DNA of 42,960 nucleotides from Leucobacter sp. UBA1945 (GTDB lineage: Bacteria; Actinomycetota; Actinomycetes; Actinomycetales; Microbacteriaceae), in NCBI GenBank assembly GCA_002336855.1, contig DDEV01000094.1, positions 1-42,960 on the forward strand. The letters are read 5' to 3'. Below are positions 7,414 through 15,453 of this stretch, piece after piece. Under the pieces are notes generated by a model, which was given only the letters and a program-made list of their open reading frames with translations, was not told the origin of the DNA and did no database searches. The stretch's first letter is position 1. Every line of letters starts with the position of its first letter. Both the position numbers and the translations under genes were made by a program.

Positions 7414-7917
7414 ATGCTTTTCATCGGCGCTGCTGGTTCTGACCCGGTCCCTCAGATAGATCCAACGCTTCTCGCAGTGCTATCGATCTTTGGTGGTGCG
7501 GCGTTGGCCGCTATCGCTGGCTTCATCGGAGCTTGGCTGCAAGGGCGGCGTGAGCACAAGCGTTGGCTGCGGGAGAAACGTTTTGACGCATATCTGAAGC
7601 TCATCGACTTGGTGAACCATATGGATGACCAGCCCGTAATCCTTGCCGAGTATATTAAGGCGCAATCGGCTGGCGATGAGGAGAAGCTAAAGACTTTTGA
7701 CATGGTGCAGATTAATCTGCTTTTGGACGATTACGATCCGGACATGATGTGGGAACGTTTCAGTGAGGTGCGTTCTTCGCTTTTGCTTCTCGGGCCGAAG
7801 AAAGTTGATGCCGCGATGAATAACTTTGCTCGGTCATCCGCTGACTACGACGCTCGTGGAGCTTTGCGTGCAGAACTACTGCACCATATGCGAAGGCAAT
7901 TGAAGATCCGCTACTAG
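7414..7917 (+). CDS. N-terminally anchored membrane protein with helical cytoplasmic domain (moron)
   Basis: A 167-aa protein. A hydrophobic segment (about 19-42) is followed at once by the basic stretch QGRREHKRWLREKR, the positive-inside pattern of an N-out/C-in single-span protein. The rest (45-167) is predicted helical and cytoplasmic. The layout 'membrane helix + Arg/Glu-rich helix + helical domain' is shared with the protein at 8305. It opposes the phage late genes and ends in a strong hairpin (7922-7962). Family not recognised. Base composition is visibly less GC-rich than in the structural genes. Confidence 0.7.
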   Translation: MLFIGAAGSDPVPQIDPTLLAVLSIFGGAALAAIAGFIGAWLQGRREHKRWLREKRFDAYLKLIDLVNHMDDQPVILAEYIKAQSAGDEEKLKTFDMVQINLLLDDYDPDMMWERFSEVRSSLLLLGPKKVDAAMNNFARSSADYDARGALRAELLHHMRRQLKIRY

Positions 7918-7921
7918 CCGA

Positions 7922-7962
7922 CGTCGTGCACGGGCTTTAGGATTCCTTGCCCGTGCACGACG
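7922..7962 (+). terminator. Large stem-loop after the 7414 gene
   Basis: A perfect 14-bp stem (CGTCGTGCACGGGC / GCCCGTGCACGACG) with a 13-nt loop starts 4 bp after the TAG. It lacks a U-tract, but stems of this strength commonly mark 3' ends in actinobacteria. It would shield the leftward late genes from rightward transcription. Confidence 0.65.
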
Positions 7963-7982
7963 CGGTGTGCGGAAGGAATGAG

Positions 7983-8010
7983 AAAGGGCCGGCGCTTTCG
8001 CTTCCGGCCC
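7983..8010 (-). terminator. Terminator-like hairpin after the HTH gene
   Basis: On the minus strand GGGCCGG pairs with CCGGCCC around an 11-nt loop and is followed by TTTCTC. It lies immediately after the stop of the HTH gene at 8013, so leftward transcription may drop between the early/middle operon and terS. Confidence 0.6.
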
Positions 8011-8012
8011 AC

Positions 8013-8273
8013 TTACTCAACCATCACTGTAGGGGGTGACATCGAGAGCGTGTCAAAAAGTTGGTCTTGCGGCGTGTCGCCAATGATGGTGCGGATTCGC
8101 TGCTGGTGAACGGGATCTCGTGCGAGGCGTTTTCGGTATTCCCGGAGGAGCGTACTCTCTTCGACGAGGCGTCGGCCGAGGGTGTCGTAGCTCATTGGCA
8201 TACCTTCGCGGCGCCAGCGTTTGATGGTGCGATGCGAACGGCCGACTCTAGCTGCCGCTTCGCGGTATGTCAT
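8013..8273 (-). CDS. Phage helix-turn-helix DNA-binding protein
   Basis: The start chosen is ATG 8273, giving 86 aa beginning MTYREAAARVGRSHRTIKRW. This is a MerR/excisionase-like winged HTH (about 1-30), with the basic recognition helix RTIKRWRREGMPM. The C-terminal half is helical (LLREYRKRLARDPVHQQRIR). Similar short HTH proteins precede terminase genes in many actinophages. An in-frame ATG at 8327 would overlap the divergent 8305 gene and adds only low-complexity sequence. Possible roles are late-gene regulation or a packaging accessory; neither can be proved here. Confidence 0.7.
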   Translation of the reverse strand: MTYREAAARVGRSHRTIKRWRREGMPMSYDTLGRRLVEESTLLREYRKRLARDPVHQQRIRTIIGDTPQDQLFDTLSMSPPTVMVE

Positions 8274-8304
8274 GAATCTTTGAATCGATGGAACACTGAA
8301 CTCT

Positions 8305-8880
8305 ATGGATTCGTTTATGGACTTCATTCTTAGGGTGCTCGATTCTTCAGGCGGAGGTGCCCTGATCGGCGCAGCTGCTGCACTGGTAGCCGCGCTGCTT
8401 ACAGCTAGAAATGAACGCAAACGATATGAAAAGGAGCTCGAACACGGACGGTATCAGAACCTTTCCGACGCACTTCGAGAGCTTCTTCCAGACTTGTTGG
8501 CTTTGGAGCTTGATACTCGAAAGTGGATGCGTGAACTTGATCAAGAAAACCTTGATCATCCCATCCCACAAGAACGAATCGGTAAGCTCCGAATTCAGGT
8601 TGGTGTTCTTACTGACGCAAGAGTTCGACTCCCTCTCGAGCGCGCATTGGGTGTTCTCGACGACGTGAACATTGCTTCGCAGTGGGGCACCGTATCTGGG
8701 CACCCGGTGTATGTCAGAGGGAAAGTTGCAACCGCGATGATTGGTGTAGCGATGGCTGCATCCCGCGGGGATGAGCTGCCCGCATCTGCAGTCGAACGAA
8801 TTGATCAAGCGGACGCAGAAGTGCAAGAGGGTCTGTCTGAACTCAATCATTGGTGGGAAAAAGAACATGGCAAGGGCTAA
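8305..8880 (+). CDS. N-terminally anchored membrane protein with helical cytoplasmic domain (moron)
   Basis: A 191-aa protein; ATG 8317 is an alternative start. A glycine/alanine-rich membrane segment (about 16-33) is followed by TARNERKRYEKELEHGRYQN and a helical, largely soluble domain. This is the same organisation as the 7414 protein, though without clear sequence identity. The TAA stop overlaps the TAG of the convergent gene at 8877 (CTAA), so the insertion is very tight. AT content is higher than in neighbouring phage genes. No clear Shine-Dalgarno or consensus -10 was found. Function unknown; lysogen-expressed exclusion or defence protein is a guess. Confidence 0.65.
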   Translation: MDSFMDFILRVLDSSGGGALIGAAAALVAALLTARNERKRYEKELEHGRYQNLSDALRELLPDLLALELDTRKWMRELDQENLDHPIPQERIGKLRIQVGVLTDARVRLPLERALGVLDDVNIASQWGTVSGHPVYVRGKVATAMIGVAMAASRGDELPASAVERIDQADAEVQEGLSELNHWWEKEHGKG

Positions 8881-9488
8881 CTTCTCTTAAGTCGTGTCCA
8901 AGATTGCCCGCAGTTATCGCACTTTGCTCCCGCTAGCCCGTTCGCGCCCCAGACCGGAAGGATCGAGCGCTCCCCGCAGACAGGGCATGGTCTGGGACGG
9001 TATGTCTTGAATTGGGGTTCGGCGCGCGGGTAGCGTGTGCGGGCTTTTCGGATGGTGGTGGTGAGGTGGTCGATCGAGTCGTGTAGTTCGCCGGCGCGTT
9101 CGATGGTGGGGGTGCAGGCTTCGAGCCACCGCACGACCTCGGTGCCCTTCGCGAATGCCTCGCTGGGCGTGCAGACGGGCAAACCCTGGGGTTCGTCTCG
9201 TCCTTGCCACATTCGGGCGCGCAGCGGGCGTGGGGAGGCGCCTCCGACGTGCTCTAGGACGTGTTGTGAGGTGACGACGAGTACCGCCCATAGGTTGTCT
9301 GCGTCGTCGGCGGGTTCGACACGCAGGGGGAGGCGGGCCTTCTCGCTCGAGCCACTCACGCGCACGCTCGTCGTGTCTTGCGCCGCGACGGTCGACTCCG
9401 CGAGCTGGCGCATGTGCAGCAGCTGGGATGGCACCTGGCGGATGTGCCAGATGAACGACTCCGCCCAAGTGTGGTCAGTAGGTCGCAT
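8877..9488 (-). CDS. Actinophage hypothetical protein with C-terminal zinc ribbon
   Basis: 203 aa from ATG 9488, which has a CGAGG site 8 nt upstream; the longer frame to 9527 would overlap the divergent 9515 gene and its promoter. The N-terminal three quarters are helical, with a conserved-looking TWAESFIWHIRQVP start. The last 45 residues carry CPVC and CDNC, a zinc ribbon (YRPRPCPVCGERSILPVW…AKCDNCGQSW). Proteins of this kind lie between replication and packaging genes in many actinophages. They probably bind nucleic acid, but their role is not known. Confidence 0.65.
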   Translation of the reverse strand: MRPTDHTWAESFIWHIRQVPSQLLHMRQLAESTVAAQDTTSVRVSGSSEKARLPLRVEPADDADNLWAVLVVTSQHVLEHVGGASPRPLRARMWQGRDEPQGLPVCTPSEAFAKGTEVVRWLEACTPTIERAGELHDSIDHLTTTIRKARTRYPRAEPQFKTYRPRPCPVCGERSILPVWGANGLAGAKCDNCGQSWTRLKRS

Positions 9489-9502
9489 CTTCAATACCTC
9501 GG

Positions 9503-9508
9503 TAGATT
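9503..9508 (+). promoter_or_regulatory. Leaderless promoter -10 of the 9515 moron
   Basis: TAGATT lies 6 nt before ATG 9515 and there is no Shine-Dalgarno. As at 3793, the hexamer directly abuts the ribosome-binding region of the divergent minus-strand gene. The -35 is not clear. Confidence 0.45.
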
Positions 9509-9514
9509 CTTTCC

Positions 9515-10036
9515 ATGTGGGAATCAATTGTTGAGATCTTTCGTGAGGATCCTGCGGGGTGGGTAAGCGTTGTCATCGCGATCTTGTTAGTGGTATTCAG
9601 CGCAGTGTTCTGGCGAAGGACCGCGGTCGTGCTTCGCGTAATTTGGCGAGTGATCTCATGGCCATTCCGAATGCTTGCACGTATCAGAATCACTACGGTT
9701 GACAAGGTCAAACCCAAGAGCCGTGAACCTGTCATAAGGCCGCGCTGGTTAGTCGTCCTGGGCGATGCGAGACAAGGCGAGTATTTCCTAGGCAATGCCG
9801 TTGAAGGCTCAGTTGCCGAAGAAGTGACCTTGGAAAGCCTTAATCCTGACGCACGCATTCTTAGCAATACACATTGGCCTGCTGTCCCTGGCGAACGAAA
9901 GGTGCCTTTCCGAATGAAGGTCGATAGAAGCGCCACTTTCATGGGAGTAACATTCGTCGTTGAGTGGACTGATTCTCGAGGCGAACGACACCGAGACTCG
10001 TTTACCGAGGACTTGTGGCGAGACATGATCTTGTAG
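9515..10036 (+). CDS. Membrane-anchored beta-domain moron protein
   Basis: A 173-aa protein. One or two N-terminal hydrophobic stretches (about 15-33, and an amphipathic WRVISWPFRMLARI at 43-56) are followed by a soluble domain (about 75-173). That domain's alternating pattern (WLVVLGDARQGEYFLGNAVE; RSATFMGVTFVVEWTDSRGE) points to a beta-sandwich. The plan resembles 3793-4326 and 19998-20618. The gene opposes its neighbours and ends 20 bp before the methyltransferase stop. Family not recognised. Confidence 0.7.
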   Translation: MWESIVEIFREDPAGWVSVVIAILLVVFSAVFWRRTAVVLRVIWRVISWPFRMLARIRITTVDKVKPKSREPVIRPRWLVVLGDARQGEYFLGNAVEGSVAEEVTLESLNPDARILSNTHWPAVPGERKVPFRMKVDRSATFMGVTFVVEWTDSRGERHRDSFTEDLWRDMIL

Positions 10037-10055
10037 CACTGGACTTCTCGGCGCC

Positions 10056-11777
10056 TCACAAGAGCACCTCCGTTGTTTCGGCACCAATCCAGTGCGCGAC
10101 ATTCACAGCGACCGCGTTGCCAGCGCCCTTCGTGGTCTCGCTCTTGTTCGCGGCGCTGGTGTCGTAGTCCTCGGTGAATCGTTGCGCGCGCAGGTGCTCG
10201 CGTGGGCCGAGCATCCTGAAACGCACGTCGTCGAGATCGAATGGGAGGTCACCTTCGTAAGGCACTGGGCGTTCGCGTGACGGCACGACAAGCGCATGAT
10301 TGCCGCCGCCGGATGCGGTGATCGGGTGCGTCGGCTCCATGATCGATGTATTGAGGTGCTGCTCTCCGGGCCCGCGCGATCCGTACTGCCGCGACAGGAA
10401 CGCCTCAGGCGGCACTGCGAGCCCGTGGTGGTTCGCGCCCGCGGTCACGGTGGAGAGCGCTTCATTATCGATAGCGCGTGCGCTGCCGGTACCGTAGAAC
10501 TCCGTCATGAACGGGGGCATCACGAGCGAGTGGTGCGAGCCGGACGCGACGATCGTGCCGAGCGAGTCGGCGCCCGCCTCGATGTTGCGGTACTCATCGC
10601 CAGGGCGCGCGCCGTAGTGCTTCGAGACAAAGGGCGGAAACACCATGCCCTCACCGATCTTGGTCGACCTCGTCGGCAACGGTGCAGCGTCAAGCAGCTG
10701 CGCTCGGGCGTCACCGTCGTGATTCACCGCGATCATGTGAGGCGGCACCGTGAGCGCGTCACCACTTCCACCTGCCTGCCTCGTCATGAGCGGAGCCGTG
10801 TCGGCTGCCTGAGCGCGGTAATAGCTCGCGGGATCGCCGAAGCCCGGGTGTCGCGGGTCCGCCGCGTCCCAGGTCTGCCCGCTATGCGCGACCACAGTGG
10901 GGCGGGCAAACATCCGCAAGCCGACCTCGATGCGGCGCATCGTCTTCGCTGCCAGCGGGCGTGTGCGATCGCCGATTCTGATACCGAGATCCGACCAGTC
11001 GATCACCGACGCAGCGGGGAGCACGTAGGGCTCGACGACCTGCATACTGTGCGCGCCGGCGTCGCAGACGTACACGTACTGGGTTCGGTACTTCCCGAAA
11101 CGCGGCGCACCCTCAGGAACCGCCTTCTTCCAGTGCTGACGGGTAGACACCACGTTCTCGCATTGCGGGCACCATGCGGGCGGCGAGGGCTCGAGGTTGG
11201 GTTTTCGCACGCCCTTCTTCGTGAGCACGATGTAGATGCGATCGCGCCATTGCCCCGCAGCGGGGTTCGTGTCGCTGTAGACGTGGGCCGCGTTCACGTT
11301 CACGACCTGCCATGTGTAGCCGAGCGCCTCCCACATCTTCAGCCACGCCTCGAAGAGAGTCCAGTGCGCGACCTCGACCACGTTCTCGATAATGATCACA
11401 TCGAAACCGCGCGCTTCCGCGGCCCGGATCGGGTCGTACATCGTCGCCCGCGAACGCACACCAGCATCGAGCGGCAGTGGGTCGTCACCGAACAGAGTCG
11501 GTGCCGCGGCCGTGGGTCGACGCCGCCCGCCTGCGGGGGAGTGCCACGTGCATTCAGGTGATGCCCACAGCACCTGGGCATCGGTGGGGAGGCGGCGCAT
11601 GTCGTACCCGGAAAGGTCGCCCTGCACATGGTCGGCGTCGCGATGATTCGCGGAATGCACCGCGATCGCCTTGTCCCAATGGTTGTAGGCGGTCGACAGC
11701 TGCCAGCCTGCTTCGACGAGGCCAGATGATGCGCCGCCGAACCCTGCGAAGAAGTCGAGGAACACGGGGCCGCTCAT
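10056..11777 (-). CDS. Phage DNA (cytosine-5-)methyltransferase
   Basis: A 573-aa enzyme expected to transfer methyl from S-adenosylmethionine to C5 of cytosine. Motif I is FLDFFAGFGGAS (6-17). The catalytic loop is ASPECTWHS with Cys76, a variant of the usual PPCQ seen in phage-type Dcm enzymes. Motif VI is ENV (131-133) and motif VIII is QWRDRIYIV. A CPQC pair inside the variable region may bind zinc. The long C-terminal half carries repeated 'ADT.PLMT'/'LSTVTAG' segments, where target recognition is expected. No partner endonuclease is nearby, so the likely job is to protect phage DNA from host restriction. Its ATG overlaps the stop of the preceding small gene (ATGA). Confidence 0.9.
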   Translation of the reverse strand: MSGPVFLDFFAGFGGASSGLVEAGWQLSTAYNHWDKAIAVHSANHRDADHVQGDLSGYDMRRLPTDAQVLWASPECTWHSPAGGRRRPTAAAPTLFGDDPLPLDAGVRSRATMYDPIRAAEARGFDVIIIENVVEVAHWTLFEAWLKMWEALGYTWQVVNVNAAHVYSDTNPAAGQWRDRIYIVLTKKGVRKPNLEPSPPAWCPQCENVVSTRQHWKKAVPEGAPRFGKYRTQYVYVCDAGAHSMQVVEPYVLPAASVIDWSDLGIRIGDRTRPLAAKTMRRIEVGLRMFARPTVVAHSGQTWDAADPRHPGFGDPASYYRAQAADTAPLMTRQAGGSGDALTVPPHMIAVNHDGDARAQLLDAAPLPTRSTKIGEGMVFPPFVSKHYGARPGDEYRNIEAGADSLGTIVASGSHHSLVMPPFMTEFYGTGSARAIDNEALSTVTAGANHHGLAVPPEAFLSRQYGSRGPGEQHLNTSIMEPTHPITASGGGNHALVVPSRERPVPYEGDLPFDLDDVRFRMLGPREHLRAQRFTEDYDTSAANKSETTKGAGNAVAVNVAHWIGAETTEVLL

Positions 11778-11953
11778 CGGTCTGCCTCCTGCTTGAACCG
11801 CGCCTCATCGGCACGCAGGGCTGCGCAGCAGTCGTCACAATTGGCCGCGCCCTGTTGGTCGCTGATCTTGGCCTTACGACGCCCGCAGTAGCTGACCCCA
11901 GTGCCGGTACCGGAGAAGCACACGCGATCGGAGTTCTTCGTCAAGACGCTCAC
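11774..11953 (-). CDS. Small Cys-containing phage protein (59 aa)
   Basis: GTG at 11953 overlaps the TGA of the preceding gene (GTGA), and its own stop overlaps the methyltransferase ATG (ATGA), so the frame is anchored at both ends. The product is basic, with C12, C23, C39 and C42 (…VSYCGRRKAKIS…ANCDDCCAALRADE), consistent with a small zinc-binding protein. The position between SSB and methyltransferase suggests a DNA-metabolism accessory. Family unknown. Confidence 0.65.
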   Translation of the reverse strand: MSVLTKNSDRVCFSGTGTGVSYCGRRKAKISDQQGAANCDDCCAALRADEARFKQEADR

Positions 11954-12195
11954 AGCACGACCTCCCCAGCCTCGGTGCAAAGCTGGTCTTTGAGCAGACG
12001 AAGGCCGCGCGCTTTCAGATCCTCTTCGATCGCGGTGTCGATCTTCCCCGCGGCCTCGATCAGTTCGAGCGCGAGGTCGCGGGCCTGCTGCGTCGTGTAC
12101 GCGACGAGTTTCTTTTCTTGCCAAAGTTCGACACGGTAGTCATCCGACATGCTAACTTCTGCAATGTCGACGGTCATGGTTTCTCTGATAGCCAT
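11950..12195 (-). CDS. Phage hypothetical protein (81 aa)
   Basis: A small helical protein (QQARDLALELIEAAGKIDTA) between ssb and the Cys-rich gene. The ATG at 12195 lies 12 bp after the ssb stop; ATG 12177 is an alternative start. No recognisable domain. The operon position and GTGA overlap with the next gene support it as coding. Confidence 0.6.
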   Translation of the reverse strand: MAIRETMTVDIAEVSMSDDYRVELWQEKKLVAYTTQQARDLALELIEAAGKIDTAIEEDLKARGLRLLKDQLCTEAGEVVL

Positions 12196-12207
12196 TGCTC
12201 TGCCCGC

Positions 12208-12729
12208 CTAGAAGGGTTGCTCGTCGTCGAAAGCGCTGAAGGCCTGCTGCCCGTCAGCGGGTGCGGCCCAGCCGCCGCCCTCGGCGTTGCCGTACGAAGG
12301 CTGGGACCCGCTGCCGGTGTTTGCCCAGCCGCCGCCAGCAGGGCCGCCGCCGTTATTGCTGACTTTCGTCACCGATGCGGTTGCCCGGTCGAGGAGGGGC
12401 CCGATGCTGTCGACGATCAGCTCCCACGCGGTTCGCTTGTCGCCGTCTTTCGTCTCGTACTTGCGCTGGCGCAGCTTGCCGGCGGCGAACACGTTGGTGC
12501 CGCGCGTCAGCGAATCAGCGGCGTGCTGTGCCTGGTCGCCCCACACGATGCAGGAGAGGAACGCGCTATCGCCGTCCTTCCACTCGTTGGACTGCCGGTC
12601 GAAGGTGCGCTCCGTTGCGGCGATCGTGAACGTCGCGAACGGCTTGCCCGAGTTCGTGAACCGCAGCTCAGGATCAGCGGTCAGGTTTCCCTCTGCGGTG
12701 ACGCGGGGGAGTCCGAAATTTCTGGCCAT
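12208..12729 (-). CDS. ssb: Single-stranded DNA-binding protein
   Basis: 173 aa with a complete OB fold (about 5-115; VTAEGNLTADPELRF, FLSCIVWGDQAQHAADSL), a Gly/Ser/Gln-rich flexible linker, and the acidic protein-docking tip DDEQPF. It binds ssDNA during phage replication and recombination and recruits partners through the tip. It lies 2 bp after the helicase stop, as expected for a replication operon. Phage rather than host copy is clear from context. Confidence 0.95.
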   Translation of the reverse strand: MARNFGLPRVTAEGNLTADPELRFTNSGKPFATFTIAATERTFDRQSNEWKDGDSAFLSCIVWGDQAQHAADSLTRGTNVFAAGKLRQRKYETKDGDKRTAWELIVDSIGPLLDRATASVTKVSNNGGGPAGGGWANTGSGSQPSYGNAEGGGWAAPADGQQAFSAFDDEQPF

Positions 12730-12731
12730 GA

Positions 12732-14048
12732 TTAGACCTCTCCCGGCTCGATGAGAGCCGTATCTTCTGGTGTTTTCTGAACGATGCGGGCGTACTCGCC
12801 CTCGAAACGCAGCGTGCGTTCCCCCGGCTGTCCCTGCCGGTTCTTCGGGACGATGAACTCAATGTCGCTCGTGGCATACGTCTTGCCGCCGAGTCGCTTC
12901 TCAGGTCGGTGCAGCAGCACGATCGCGTCTGCCGCGTGCTCAAGCGCCGCGGTGCCGCGCAGGTCGGTGACCACGGGGCGCGGGCTTTTTCGGTTAGTGG
13001 CGTCACGGTTCAGCTGCTCGAGCACGAGCACCGCACAGCCGAGATCCTTCGCGAGGGTCTTCGCGTCGTTCGCCCACCCTTCGAGATCCTGAGATCGTGA
13101 ACGTGATCCGGGCGGGCTTTTCACGAGGCCGAGGTAGTCGACGACGATGAGCTTCAGATCACCCTTGCGGTGCAGGGCGCGAGCGAAGCCGGTGACGTCC
13201 TCCCACCCGGCCCCTGGCCGGTCGTACACCTCGAGTGGCAAATGATTGATCAGCGTTTCCGCAGCGCGCACCGCGGCCCGCCCCTGCTCGGTGAGTTGGT
13301 GATGCTGCAGCGCCGACTGGTGGATGCCCTGCATCATCGACGCGAGCCGCTTCCACAGATCCTTCTCAGTCATTTCGAGCGACACGTACCCGACTCGGCC
13401 GCCGAGCTCGGCGACGTGCAGGGCGAGCTGCAGGCCGAAGATGCTCTTGCCACCACCTGACGCGCCGGCGACGGTGTACATGCCGCCCGGCTTGACTCCG
13501 CCGATGATCGCGTTCAATGACGGCCACGGTGTCGGGGTGTGGGGGATCGTTTCGTCCAGCTCGCCGATCACTTCGGCGCCGACCTCACCGATCGGGCGCG
13601 ACTGCCGGAGCGTGCCGCCCCGCAGTTCCGAGATGATGTTTGATGCCTTCTCGACGATGTCGCCGCTCGAATCGTCACCAGAGGCGGCGAGCTCGCGGAT
13701 CGCATCAGAGGCCTCGGCAAGCTTGCGCCGCTCACCGTGTCGTCGCACGATCTCGGCGTACTGCATCGCTTGATACCCGTACGCGCCGACGCCGTGCACC
13801 ATGTGCGGGTACTCGGCGGGCACCTCATGCGTGCGCCCAACCTGCACCAAGTGATCGTTGACAGCGACAGGTGAGACTGCGCCGCCCCGGTCAGCGACCG
13901 CGCACACCGCGTCGTAGAGTGCCGCGTTGCGGGGCACAGCGAAATCCGTTGTGCGCACGATCTGCCGCACCTCCCACACGCGGGCGGGCTCGTCAAAGAT
14001 CGCGCTCAGGAGGTACTGTTCGGTCGCGGGATCGTATTGCACGTCCAT
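12732..14048 (-). CDS. dnaB: Replicative DNA helicase (DnaB-like)
   Basis: 438 aa. The N-terminal helical domain (about 1-105) resembles the DnaB primase/loader-binding domain. The RecA-type ATPase core carries Walker A GASGGGKS, YVSLEM and Walker B LKLIVVDYLGL, with a C-terminal HRPE…QGQPGERTLRFEG segment typical of DnaB. The ATG at 14048 has GGAGGG 6 nt upstream and overlaps the preceding stop by one base (TGATG); a GTG one codon earlier is less well spaced. It unwinds the phage replication fork as a hexamer. Confidence 0.92.
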   Translation of the reverse strand: MDVQYDPATEQYLLSAIFDEPARVWEVRQIVRTTDFAVPRNAALYDAVCAVADRGGAVSPVAVNDHLVQVGRTHEVPAEYPHMVHGVGAYGYQAMQYAEIVRRHGERRKLAEASDAIRELAASGDDSSGDIVEKASNIISELRGGTLRQSRPIGEVGAEVIGELDETIPHTPTPWPSLNAIIGGVKPGGMYTVAGASGGGKSIFGLQLALHVAELGGRVGYVSLEMTEKDLWKRLASMMQGIHQSALQHHQLTEQGRAAVRAAETLINHLPLEVYDRPGAGWEDVTGFARALHRKGDLKLIVVDYLGLVKSPPGSRSRSQDLEGWANDAKTLAKDLGCAVLVLEQLNRDATNRKSPRPVVTDLRGTAALEHAADAIVLLHRPEKRLGGKTYATSDIEFIVPKNRQGQPGERTLRFEGEYARIVQKTPEDTALIEPGEV

Positions 14049-14389
14049 CACAGGCCCTCCTCGATGATCTCGACAATGTCCGCGGTCGTGACCGGGAACC
14101 GCGACCGCCGCGCATGAGTGCGGAACGCCTGCTGCACGTCTTCGAGCACGTGGCCCTGCAGGATGTCGAACATTGCCGACGCTTCGGCACGCCCGCGCAC
14201 CCGCCCGTCCTGCGCTGAGGCGTAAGCGATCAGAGGCAGCATCTGCTCCACCGACTCAAGTCGCGGGCGGCGATCTGACGCCTCGAAACGCTGCGGGTGC
14301 AGTTCCAGTGCGGCACGATCCTGATCGCCCGCGGTGCACGCCAGGGCGGCGCGCTGCGCGTAGGTCAGGCCGTCATGCTGAGAGCTCAC
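14048..14389 (-). CDS. Phage replication-region protein, possible helicase loader
   Basis: A helical 113-aa protein between the O-like gene and the helicase. GTG 14389 is chosen because it lies near the end of the upstream gene (17-nt overlap); GTG 14398 is also possible. The C-terminal section (FDILQGHVLEDVQQAFRTHA…FPVTTADIVEIIEEGL) looks like a conserved small replication factor. Position between initiator and DnaB fits a loader of the lambda-P or G39P kind, but no diagnostic motif is visible, so that role is inference. Confidence 0.6.
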   Translation of the reverse strand: MSSQHDGLTYAQRAALACTAGDQDRAALELHPQRFEASDRRPRLESVEQMLPLIAYASAQDGRVRGRAEASAMFDILQGHVLEDVQQAFRTHARRSRFPVTTADIVEIIEEGL

Positions 14390-15083
14390 CGCGCTCACCC
14401 CCGCCCTGCATGAGGTTTGCGATCGTTTGCTCGGCCGCGGTGATGCCGCCACCGATACGCGGCGCAAGGGGCCCGTTCTCCCAAGCCTCAGCGTTCAACC
14501 ACGACGCGGGGTACTTCGTAAAACGAGGATCCCGGTTCGGGTCGTCGCGGTACAAGATCGCAGCATCGAGGAGCGTCTCAGCGGTGGTCTTTTTGAGGGC
14601 AGCTTTGAACGCGGTACGAGCTCGACCCTTGTCTTTCTTGACGGGGTAGACCTGCCACCACTCATCGAAAGAGTGCGCATCATCTGCGTGCGCATTTGCG
14701 CACTTATCTACCTCATTACTATCTACCTCTATAGAAGGAGTAAATGTCGTCTCCTGCACGGGGGCCGTGCACTCAGTGCCCACCCCCTGTGCAGTGTGTG
14801 CACGGGGGCGGTTCGAGAGCACATACTCGCTAGGCAATCTGGCACCGCCATCGCTCACCCTTTCGATCCGGTCGACGACACCTAGCGTCTCGAGTTCAGC
14901 GAGCGCATATGCCACCGATCGGATTGAGCAACGTGCCTCTCTCGCGATCGTCGCCCGAGATGGGATCACCGCGGCTAGGCCACCGCGTGACGCCAACGAG
15001 CCGAACACCATGATCGCGTTCGCGCTGACCTTCGGGTCACGGATCATCCAAGTCGGGATTGCTGCGAAACCTTCACTTGCCAT
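14373..15083 (-). CDS. Phage replication initiator-like (O-like) helix-turn-helix protein
   Basis: 236 aa. The N-terminal winged-helix domain (about 8-75: DPKVSANAIMVFGSLASRGG…ATIAREARCSIRSVAYALAE) is the type seen in phage O/DnaD-like initiators. A variable linker follows. The C-terminal half (SFDEWWQVYPVKKDKGRARTAF…FTKYPASWLNAEAWEN) is a domain shared with phage replication proteins and host primosome factors. It should bind the phage origin and recruit the helicase. It overlaps the HNH gene end by 11 bp. Confidence 0.8.
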   Translation of the reverse strand: MASEGFAAIPTWMIRDPKVSANAIMVFGSLASRGGLAAVIPSRATIAREARCSIRSVAYALAELETLGVVDRIERVSDGGARLPSEYVLSNRPRAHTAQGVGTECTAPVQETTFTPSIEVDSNEVDKCANAHADDAHSFDEWWQVYPVKKDKGRARTAFKAALKKTTAETLLDAAILYRDDPNRDPRFTKYPASWLNAEAWENGPLAPRIGGGITAAEQTIANLMQGGGERGELSA

Positions 15084-15453
15084 TGCTCTTCACCTTCCTT
15101 TCTGTTGTCTTCTTGCCTTCGTCATCGAGCCACCACGACCGGCCACCCAGATCGACGAACGGCACATCCTTCTCAGCCCTGCGCTCATAGGCGGAGATCG
15201 CCCACCCATACGGTGGGTAACCTCGGTGCGCGGTGCCGTGACAGCCCGAGTGGTTCCCGCCGGCCATGCCACCCTCGCCACCGCACATGGCGACGAGGTT
15301 CGCGAGGTTGTGCTTCCCGCCGCGGCCGAGGAACCGGCGATGATGAATCTCGGATGCTGCGCGCCCGCACCCCGCCTCGCACATACCGTCGGAGCGTTCC
15401 TCGAGAAGACGAACGTTCTTCTCCGGCATCGGCCCGGTACGACGATTGCTCAC
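15073..15453 (-). CDS. HNH endonuclease
   Basis: The GTG at 15453 overlaps the preceding TGA (GTGA) and has AGGGG 6 nt upstream, giving 126 aa. A Cys pair (CEAGC), the IHHRRFLGRGGKHNLANLVAMC core and a CHGTAH segment form a beta-beta-alpha-metal HNH nuclease with a structural zinc. HNH proteins in phages take part in packaging, recombination or homing. Here it lies in the replication cluster rather than beside the terminase, which leaves the role open. Confidence 0.85.
   Translation of the reverse strand: MSNRRTGPMPEKNVRLLEERSDGMCEAGCGRAASEIHHRRFLGRGGKHNLANLVAMCGGEGGMAGGNHSGCHGTAHRGYPPYGWAISAYERRAEKDVPFVDLGGRSWWLDDEGKKTTERKVKSNGK

Noticed and set aside
8286..8304. Leaderless promoter for the 8305 gene
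   Set aside because: No hexamer at the right distance matches TANNNT, unlike the other morons, so it was not annotated.
10296..11561. 421-codon frame opposite the methyltransferase
   Set aside because: Arg/His-rich product with no motif; the opposite strand has all cytosine methyltransferase motifs.
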